Assembly: GCA_910587835.1 (NCBI GenBank)
Contig: CAJUNQ010000115.1
Span: 1 to 38,920 of the forward strand
From: an uncultured Oscillospiraceae bacterium
GTDB taxonomy: Bacteria; Bacillota; Clostridia; Oscillospirales; Acutalibacteraceae
Reading direction: 5' to 3'
Length of the DNA stretch: 38,920 bases
In this document: positions 33,293 through 38,920 of the stretch, piece by piece
Numbering within the stretch: the first letter of the stretch is position 1
Layout of the letters: each line of letters opens with the position of its first letter
Position numbers and translations under genes: made by a program
The notes under the pieces: model-generated
Told to the model about the DNA's origin: nothing
The model's input: the letters and a program-made list of their open reading frames with translations, nothing else
Database searches by the model: none

Positions 33293-35329
33293 ATGGACAG
33301 AAAAGCTGCGGAACAGGAATTGCAGGCCCTGCGGGAGCAGGTGCGCTACCACAGTGAGAAATACTATACAGAGGACGCTCCGGAGATCGGCGATTTTGAA
33401 TTCGACCAGCTCTACCGTAGGCTGGAGGAGCTGGAAGCCCGGTTTCCCGAGCTGATTACCGAGGACTCGCCCACCCAGCGGGTGGGGGGCGCGGTGTACA
33501 ACAGCTTTGCCCCTGTGACCCACCAGGTGCCTTTGGAAAGCCTCCACGACTCCTTTTCAGAGGAGGAGCTTTGGGACTTTGACCGCCGGGTCCGGGAGGC
33601 GGTGGCAGAACCGGAGTATGTGGTAGAGCCCAAATTCGACGGTCTCTCTGTGGCCCTGGAATATGTGGACGGAGTATTTACCCGGGGCTCTACCCGGGGC
33701 GACGGCGTCACCGGGGAGGATGTGACAGAGAACATCCGCACCATCCGCACCGTGCCCCGGCAGCTGACAGAGCCTGTCCCCTTCCTGGAGGTCCGGGGAG
33801 AGGTGTATTTGTCCGAGTCCGGCTTTCAGCGGCTGTGCCAGCGCCAGGAGCTGCTGGAGGAGAAGCCCTTTAAAAACCCCCGCAACGCCGCCGCTGGCTC
33901 TCTGCGGCAAAAGGACCCCCGGGTCACCGCTGGCCGGGAGCTGGACATTTTTGTGTTCAACGTCCAGCAGGTCCGGGGGGAGGACCTGACCAGCCACAGT
34001 CTTTCTCTGGAAAGGTTAAAGGCTTTGGGCTTTACCGTACCCCCCGCCTATTTTGTCAGCCGGGACATGGAGCAGGTGATTGGCTTTATTCAGGGGCTGG
34101 GGAAAAAAAGGGGGGAGCTGGACTTTCCCATTGACGGCGCGGTTGTAAAGGTAAACAGCTTTGCACAGCGGGAGGAGCTGGGCAGCACCGCCAAATTCCC
34201 CCGCTGGGCCGAGGCGTTCAAGTATCCCCCGGAGGAAAAGGAGACCACCCTGGTTGACATTGAGGTGAACGTGGGCCGCACTGGGGTGCTTACCCCCACC
34301 GGGGTGTTTGAGCCCGTGACCTTAGCGGGCACCACAGTAAGCCGGGCCACTTTACACAATCAGGACTTCATCACAGAGAAGGATGTGCGGGTGGGCTCCC
34401 GGGTGGTGCTGCGCAAGGCCGGGGAGATCATCCCCGAGGTGGTGGCAGTGGTGGAGAACCCGGAGGGCACAGAGCCCTTTACCCTGCCCCAGCGCTGTCC
34501 CTCCTGCGGCCAGCAGGTATACCGGGAGGAGGGGGAGGCGGCTACCCGCTGCGTCAACCCCCAGTGCCCGGCCCAGCTGCTGCGGCATCTCATCCACTTT
34601 GCCAGCCGGGACGCTATGGACATTGACGGCCTGGGCCCGGCCCTGTTGGAGCAGCTGACCCGAGAGGGCCTGGTCCATTCCCCGGCAGACCTGTACGCCC
34701 TGGATGAGGAACGCCTGGCGGGCTTGGAGCGCATGGGTAAAAAGTCTGCGGCAAACCTGCTGGCAGCGCTGGAAAAGTCGAAAGGCAATGACCTTTACAG
34801 GCTGGTCTTTGCCCTGGGCATTCCCCACATTGGGGCTAAGGCGGCCCAGCTGCTGTGCGGACACTTTCCTGACATGGAGGCCCTGATTCAGGCGGCGGGA
34901 GAGGTCCCGGCCAGGGGCTCGGAGGATGAGGAGAAGAACGCCGCCAAAACCCGGCTGGCTCAGATTGAGGGCATTGGCGTGGACATGACCCTGTCCATCC
35001 GGGACTTTTTCCAGCAGGAGGTGGTTCTTGCGCTGGTCCGCCGGTTGGGGGAGTTGGGCGTCAACATGAAAGCTTTTCAGCAGGAGGAAAAGGGCTCTCT
35101 GCTGGCAGGCAAAACCTTTGTGCTTACCGGCACCCTGCCCAGTCTGAGCCGCAAAGAGGCCACAGAGCTCATTCAGAAGCAGGGCGGCAAGGTGACGGGC
35201 TCTGTGTCCAAAAAGACCAGCTATCTGCTGGCAGGGGCGGACCCGGGGAGCAAGCTGGACAAAGCCAACAGCCTGGGCGTTCCTGTGCTCAGTGAGGAGG
35301 AACTGCTGCAGCTGCTGGATTCACAATAA
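33293..35329 (+). CDS. ligA: NAD-dependent DNA ligase
   Basis: A 678-residue ligase joining Okazaki fragments and repair nicks using NAD. The order of domains is standard: Ia domain (1-60), adenylation domain with the lysine in VEPKFDGLSV (K114), OB fold, four-cysteine zinc finger (CPSC and CVNPQC near residues 402-425), helix-hairpin-helix repeats (430-580) and C-terminal BRCT domain (about 600-678). Full length with no sign of damage. It starts 20 bp after yunB. Confidence 0.98.
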   Translation: MDRKAAEQELQALREQVRYHSEKYYTEDAPEIGDFEFDQLYRRLEELEARFPELITEDSPTQRVGGAVYNSFAPVTHQVPLESLHDSFSEEELWDFDRRVREAVAEPEYVVEPKFDGLSVALEYVDGVFTRGSTRGDGVTGEDVTENIRTIRTVPRQLTEPVPFLEVRGEVYLSESGFQRLCQRQELLEEKPFKNPRNAAAGSLRQKDPRVTAGRELDIFVFNVQQVRGEDLTSHSLSLERLKALGFTVPPAYFVSRDMEQVIGFIQGLGKKRGELDFPIDGAVVKVNSFAQREELGSTAKFPRWAEAFKYPPEEKETTLVDIEVNVGRTGVLTPTGVFEPVTLAGTTVSRATLHNQDFITEKDVRVGSRVVLRKAGEIIPEVVAVVENPEGTEPFTLPQRCPSCGQQVYREEGEAATRCVNPQCPAQLLRHLIHFASRDAMDIDGLGPALLEQLTREGLVHSPADLYALDEERLAGLERMGKKSAANLLAALEKSKGNDLYRLVFALGIPHIGAKAAQLLCGHFPDMEALIQAAGEVPARGSEDEEKNAAKTRLAQIEGIGVDMTLSIRDFFQQEVVLALVRRLGELGVNMKAFQQEEKGSLLAGKTFVLTGTLPSLSRKEATELIQKQGGKVTGSVSKKTSYLLAGADPGSKLDKANSLGVPVLSEEELLQLLDSQ

Positions 35330-35366
35330 CAACAAACAGGATATTTTTTCAAATGGAGGAAATACT

Positions 35367-36602
35367 ATGACAGTCAACAGGAAGGACCTGTATGGCCCAA
35401 ACTGCCAGGAGCAGGCGGCGCGCTACGAGAAAATACGCGCGGGTTTTATCGAGACCTTTGGCGACGACCAGGGAACTGCCTTTTTCAGCGCCCCGGGCCG
35501 CACGGAGATTGGCGGCAACCACACAGACCACAACCACGGCCGCGTGGTGGCCGCTGCCATTGACCTGGACATTGTGGGCCTGGCCCGCAAAACAGAGGAC
35601 GGTCTGGCCCGCCTGCGCTCGGTGGAATATCCCCGCATGGACCAGGTGGACCTGGCGGACCTGAAGCCCCGCCGGGAGAACAGCGGCTCTCAGGCCATTA
35701 TCCGGGGCATTTGCGCCCGGTGCAAGGAGCTGGGCTACCAGGTGGGAGGCTTTGAGTGCTTCACCCAGACCCGGGTGCTCAAGGGCTCCGGCCTGTCCAG
35801 CTCTGCGGCCTTTGAGATTCTGGTGGTGACGGTAATCAGCCATCTGTACAATGATGGAAAGATTGACCCGGTAGAGGCGGCAAAGATTGCCCAGTACGCT
35901 GAAAATGTGTACTTTGGCAAGCCCTCTGGCCTGCTGGACCAGATGGGCAGCTCTATGGGCAGCGTTACCGCGATGGACTTTGCCAATCCGGAAAAGCCTC
36001 AGGTCGAGAACGTGAGCTTTGACCTGAAGTCTTACGGCCATGTGCTGTGCGTGGTAGACACTGGCGGCAACCACGCGGACCTGACCCCGGACTACGCCGC
36101 CATTCCCCAGGAAATGAAAGCAGTGGCTAAGGTGTTTGGCAAGGAGTTTCTGCGGGATGTGAACGAGCGGGACTTCTACAATGACCTCAATCAGGTCCGC
36201 AAGGCTGCCGGCGACCGGGCTGTGCTGCGGGCCATGCATTTCTTCGACGACGACCGGCTGGCCCATGAGGAGGCCGAAGCCCTGAAACGGGGAGACTTTG
36301 CCAGCTTCCTGCAAATGGTGAATCAGTCTGGCAAGTCCTCTCAGCAGCGGCTGCAGAATGTGTATTCTCCCGCCCATCCTGAGGAGCAGGGCATCCCCCT
36401 GGCCCTTACCATCTCCGAGGCCCTGCTGCAGGGCCGGGGCGCCTGCCGGGTCCACGGGGGCGGCTTTGCGGGCACCATTCAGGCTTATGTGCCCGAGGAC
36501 CTGCTGGACAGCTACCGGGCCGGGATGGAGAAGGTATTCGGCCAGGGCAGCTGCTATGTGCTCACAGTGCGCAGCTGCGGCGGCGTAAAGGTGGAGCTGT
36601 AA
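35367..36602 (+). CDS. galK: Galactokinase
   Basis: A 411-residue GHMP-family kinase making galactose 1-phosphate. Motifs are PGRTEIGGNHTDHNHG (residues about 48-63), the ATP loop LKGSGLSSSAAFE, and the C-terminal GRGACRVHGGGFAGT. ATG 35367 follows GGAGGAAAT. The family signature usually has E-G-R-T-x-x-x-G-E-H-T-D-Y, and here the last part is GGNHTDHN, an altered signature that is common in clostridial galactokinase paralogues, so another sugar substrate cannot be excluded. A DUF3267-type gene starts 24 bp later. Confidence 0.92.
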   Translation: MTVNRKDLYGPNCQEQAARYEKIRAGFIETFGDDQGTAFFSAPGRTEIGGNHTDHNHGRVVAAAIDLDIVGLARKTEDGLARLRSVEYPRMDQVDLADLKPRRENSGSQAIIRGICARCKELGYQVGGFECFTQTRVLKGSGLSSSAAFEILVVTVISHLYNDGKIDPVEAAKIAQYAENVYFGKPSGLLDQMGSSMGSVTAMDFANPEKPQVENVSFDLKSYGHVLCVVDTGGNHADLTPDYAAIPQEMKAVAKVFGKEFLRDVNERDFYNDLNQVRKAAGDRAVLRAMHFFDDDRLAHEEAEALKRGDFASFLQMVNQSGKSSQQRLQNVYSPAHPEEQGIPLALTISEALLQGRGACRVHGGGFAGTIQAYVPEDLLDSYRAGMEKVFGQGSCYVLTVRSCGGVKVEL

Positions 36603-36626
36603 TGCCAAAAGTCAAGTGGGCTGGGC

Positions 36627-37217
36627 ATGGTTCAGAACACCCGGCCCCCTTGCCAGCAGGGAGAGCTTCCGGCAAGAGCGCAGCTGCTGAAGCTGCCCGG
36701 TTCTGCCGGTGGGCTGCAAAGGAGGGCGGCAGTGCTGTTGCCCCTTCCCCTGGCCGTGGTTTTTGGGGTAATGCTGGGCAAAACATATGGCTGCGGACAG
36801 ATACCGGTCACTCCGCTGGGGATTGGGTTAGGCGTGTGCCTGGGAATTCCGGCATTGGCGCTGCACGAGTTGCTCCATGCGCTCCCCTACCCCAAAGACG
36901 CGCAGGTCGGCATTGGCTTTTACCCTAAGGCTCTGGCAGCGGTGGCATTGGTCTCCTACCCGCTTTCCCGGAGAAGATTTGTGCTGATGGCCCTTCTGCC
37001 CTTTCTGCTGGGAGCCGTGCCACTGCTGTTGTTTTTGCTGGCTCCTGTGGACTGGCGGGGGCTGAACGGCTTTCTGTTCGGCTTTGGGGCGATGGGCTTG
37101 GTAAGCCCCTATCCAGACCTCTACCTGGTGGCTCAGGCGCTGAGGCAGACGTCAAAGGGGTGCTGTCTGCAATTTGTAGGCGACGGCTTATACAGTCTGC
37201 CTTGCAACAGAGAATAG
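36627..37217 (+). CDS. DUF3267-type membrane protein with HExxH-like motif
   Basis: A 196-residue protein with about four membrane segments (roughly 38-55, 65-85, 115-140 and 145-165). The motif LHELLHALPYP (HELLH around residue 80) is the conserved signature of DUF3267, a family proposed to be metalloprotease-like. Its activity is not known to me. A clear ribosome site is missing before ATG 36627, so the start may lie further downstream or translation may be coupled to galK. Confidence 0.75.
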   Translation: MVQNTRPPCQQGELPARAQLLKLPGSAGGLQRRAAVLLPLPLAVVFGVMLGKTYGCGQIPVTPLGIGLGVCLGIPALALHELLHALPYPKDAQVGIGFYPKALAAVALVSYPLSRRRFVLMALLPFLLGAVPLLLFLLAPVDWRGLNGFLFGFGAMGLVSPYPDLYLVAQALRQTSKGCCLQFVGDGLYSLPCNRE

Positions 37218-37244
37218 CTGGCGGCAGGTAAATTCAGAATAGAA

Positions 37245-37282
37245 GCAGCGCCGCGCAGAGGCTGGTCCTTGCGCGGTGCTGC
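37245..37282. terminator. Stem-loop downstream of the DUF3267-type gene
   Basis: Arms 37245-37257 and 37270-37282 pair over 13 positions with one mismatch around a 12-base loop. No strong T run follows, so termination is only probable. Confidence 0.5.
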
Positions 37283-37366
37283 CTCTGTCGTCAGTGCAGC
37301 CTCATCGGCGTCTATCGACCTTTGGGAGCGTTTACTATAAAAGCAGCGCAGGCCGCTGAAATCCTG

Positions 37367-37395
37367 TTGACTTTTTTGCCTTGAAATGCTATGCT
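37367..37395 (+). promoter_or_regulatory. Promoter of the siroheme/ferredoxin-type gene
   Basis: TTGACT (37367-37372) and TATGCT (37390-37395) are 17 bp apart, about 40 bp before the start at 37435. Confidence 0.65.
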
Positions 37396-37434
37396 TGATA
37401 GCAAGGAATCACACAATGAAGGGAAACTGAAAAT

Positions 37435-38334
37435 ATGCTGCATGAGACAAAAAAAGCCTCCGTCCCTATGGAGGAGATTACCCGGGTAAAGGGTCTGGGC
37501 TTTTTGTGGGACAAGACCACGCCCGACTGCTTCAACGGCCGGGTCATCACCCGCAACGGTAAAATGACCGCCCAGGAGCTGGCCGCTGTGGCTGAGGCCG
37601 CAGAGCGGTTCGGCAACGGCCAGGTCACCCTCACGGTCCGTCTGACTGCCGAGATTCAGCATGTGCCCTTTGAGAACATTGAGCCCCTGCGGAGCTTCCT
37701 GCAGGAGCATGGCCTGGAAACCGGCGGCACCGGGGCAAAGGTGCGCCCGGTGGTCTCCTGCAAGGGCACCACCTGCCAGTATGGACTCATCGACACCTTT
37801 GCCCTGTCTGAGAAGATTCACGAGAGATTTTATAAGGGCTGGCACGATGTGAAGCTGCCCCATAAGTTCAAAATCGCTGTGGGCGGCTGTCCTAACAACT
37901 GTGTCAAGCCAGACCTGAACGACCTGGGCATTGTGGGCCAGCGGGCGCCCGTGGTGGACCTGGAAAAGTGCCGGGGCTGCAAGGTGTGTCAGATTGCAAA
38001 AAACTGCCCCATGCATGTGCCTACTGTGGAGAACGGCAAGGTCATCATTGACGACGCTCAGTGCAACCACTGCGGCCGCTGCCTGAGCAAATGCCCCTTT
38101 CATGCCTTTGAGGAGTATGTGCCGGGCTATAAGGTCTATATCGGCGGACGCTGGGGCAAAAAGGTGGCCCAGGGCCGGTTTTTGGACAAGCTGCTCACCA
38201 GCGAGGAGGAGGTCATGGAGGTAATCGAGAGGGCAATCGCTCTGTTCCGGGACCAGGGACAGCAGGGAGAACGCTTCTCCGACACCATTGCCCGTCTGGG
38301 CTTTGAGGAGGTTCAGAGGCAGCTGGTCGGCTGA
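37435..38334 (+). CDS. Nitrite/sulfite-reductase-like protein with two [4Fe-4S] clusters
   Basis: A 299-residue protein that combines a half-size siroheme reductase core (residues 15-170) with a ferredoxin domain (about 175-225) carrying CxxCxxC at 179/182/185 and 210/213/216 plus C191 and C220. In the reductase core the siroheme-cluster cysteines read C109-x4-C114 and GC152-x3-C156. In classical enzymes the first pair is C-x5-C, so one residue is missing. The layout resembles anaerobic sulfite reductase subunit C (AsrC) and other small siroheme proteins, but no asrA or asrB lies beside it. Sulfite or nitrite reduction, or an electron-transfer role, are possible. Substrate unknown. Confidence 0.8.
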   Translation: MLHETKKASVPMEEITRVKGLGFLWDKTTPDCFNGRVITRNGKMTAQELAAVAEAAERFGNGQVTLTVRLTAEIQHVPFENIEPLRSFLQEHGLETGGTGAKVRPVVSCKGTTCQYGLIDTFALSEKIHERFYKGWHDVKLPHKFKIAVGGCPNNCVKPDLNDLGIVGQRAPVVDLEKCRGCKVCQIAKNCPMHVPTVENGKVIIDDAQCNHCGRCLSKCPFHAFEEYVPGYKVYIGGRWGKKVAQGRFLDKLLTSEEEVMEVIERAIALFRDQGQQGERFSDTIARLGFEEVQRQLVG

Positions 38335-38370
38335 CCGTTCCGGCCAACCGGCTGACCGTTCCGGTCAACC
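38329..38370 (+). repeat. Two 21-bp tandem repeats over the stop codon
   Basis: Units at 38329-38349 and 38350-38370 differ at one base, and the TGA stop is part of each. Probably a small duplication without function. Confidence 0.6.
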
Positions 38371-38385
38371 GGCGCGGTTTGGTTG

Positions 38386-38433
38386 AAAAAGGAGCCCGGC
38401 CAGGCGCATGGATGCCTGGCTGGGCTCCTTTTT
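38386..38433 (+). terminator. Strong Rho-independent terminator
   Basis: 20-bp arms (38386-38405 and 38414-38433) pair with one G-T pair around an 8-base loop and end in a T run. It ends the transcript of the siroheme-type gene. Confidence 0.9.
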
Positions 38434-38456
38434 TTAAAAATATGGCAGGTTACCTC

Positions 38457-38485
38457 TTGACAAGCAATGGTTGTTAGTGTAAACT
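38457..38485 (+). promoter_or_regulatory. Strong promoter overlapping palindromes
   Basis: Consensus TTGACA (38457-38462) and TAAACT (38480-38485) are 17 bp apart. The -10 region is covered by TTAGT-4-ACTAA (38474-38487) and GTGTAA-5-TTACAC (38477-38493), both able to bind a dimeric repressor. The pattern is somewhat like metal-dependent DtxR/MntR operators, but I cannot name the regulator. Confidence 0.65.
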
Positions 38486-38493
38486 AATTACAC

Positions 38494-38716
38494 GGATTAG
38501 GAGAAACTAACAGCGGGGTCAAAGCCCTGCCATGTCAACCAAAAGAGAAGCCAGCAGCAAACCATAGCTATAGGGTGGGCCCTATTTGGGTGACGCACCT
38601 GGGTAACACGGTCGGCATACTTTATGGGTAGAGCCGGACTTGCGGCCCTGCTCTTTGAGAACAGCCCCTTTGATATGGCAGAGAACAAAAGCCTTACCCC
38701 GGCTTTCGTCAACCAA
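38494..38716 (+). other. Transcribed leader or non-coding region of unknown function
   Basis: About 220 bp after the promoter without a convincing gene. Short ORFs (11 and 38 codons at ATGs around 38531 and 38675) lack clear ribosome sites, and a 71-codon minus-strand ORF has no recognisable content. It may be the leader of a gene beyond the window or a non-coding RNA. Confidence 0.4.
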
Positions 38717-38920
38717 CGGGAGCACCCAACGTTGGGCCTGGCGGCCCAAGTTGCGAGCGCGAGAGTAAGCTTAACTGTTAGCAGCCGGTAGGCGACGCTT
38801 TGCCGACCCGCGACTTGGGTGCAGCGTCACGCTGCACGGGAGCACCTGGCGAGCGCGAGAGCAAGCCTAACTGTTAGCACCCGGTAGGCGACGCTTTGCC
38901 GACTCGCGACTTGGGTGCAG
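38717..38920 (+). repeat. GC-rich direct repeats with strong hairpins
   Basis: A 72-nt unit (38753-38824 and 38849-38920) recurs with 68 of 72 bases identical and 96 bp between starts. Each is preceded by CGGGAGCACC. Between them GTGCAGCG (38819-38826) pairs with CGCTGCAC (38830-38837). The first unit also has a perfect palindrome CCCAACGTTGGG (38725-38736) and a competing hairpin TTGGGCC/GGCCCAA (38732-38749). The array continues past the window edge. It could be a structured RNA or a repeat element. Confidence 0.75.

Noticed and set aside
38497..38712. 71-codon minus-strand ORF at the right edge
   Set aside because: It overlaps the promoter leader, lacks a ribosome site and has no recognisable features.
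38717..38920. CRISPR array
   Set aside because: The repeats are 72 nt with changes between copies, spacing is irregular, only two units are visible and no cas genes are present.

Overview
The window looks like chromosome from a GC-rich, spore-forming, anaerobic Clostridia member, probably Oscillospiraceae-like (Flavonifractor/Lawsonibacter/Oscillibacter type). This is inference from the hprK, murB, rapZ, whiA, dnaE, pfkA housekeeping run, the sporulation protein YunB, a clostridial-type flavin thioredoxin reductase, iron-sulfur enzymes, and GC-rich coding sequence from 20 kb on.

Layout. (1) 1-1428 is the right end of an integrated element that extends off the left edge: a tyrosine integrase, a hairpin, and a 47-bp attachment core that is a copy of the 3' part of a tRNA gene. 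(2) 1429-19967 is a second, complete integrative mobilizable element of 18,539 bp per core-to-core unit. It ends in a near-identical integrase and the same 47-bp core, which here lies inside an intact initiator tRNA-fMet gene (minus strand, 19922-19998). The two elements are stacked in tandem at one tRNA gene. The mobility backbone is at 14.7-19.8 kb: a zinc-finger protein of unknown function, an excisionase-like protein, a helix-turn-helix protein, a candidate oriT, a small mobilization accessory protein, a relaxase and the integrase.

(3) Between 1597 and 14743 the element carries about 13.1 kb of cargo bounded by perfect 23-bp direct repeats. Two related but diverged copies of the repeat lie just upstream of the two integrases. 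The cargo is richer in GC than the backbone. Its minus-strand operon encodes an M16C peptidase, a YitT-type membrane protein and an L-cysteine desulfidase. Its plus-strand run encodes a flavin thioredoxin reductase without the usual NADPH-binding motifs, a trigger-factor-like isomerase without a ribosome-binding domain, a thioredoxin with a CVPC active site, a small lipoprotein, two ABC half-transporters, a membrane-anchored paralogue of the lipoprotein, and a LytTR regulator whose receiver domain has lost its phosphorylation residues. I consider this plus-strand set the best candidate for an undescribed system: a thiol-redox and export module on a mobile element.

(4) 20-38.4 kb is the stable chromosome. 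A small membrane protein leads hprK-murB-rapZ-kinase-whiA-dnaE, followed by pfkA, an unknown gene, a small membrane protein on the minus strand, galE-maf, yunB-ligA-galK, a DUF3267-type membrane protein and a siroheme/ferredoxin-type protein. HprK (carbon-source control), pfkA, galE and galK give the region a sugar-metabolism flavour. (5) From 38.45 kb to the right edge there is a good promoter overlapping palindromes, followed by a GC-rich region with 72-nt direct repeats and strong hairpins and no convincing ORF.
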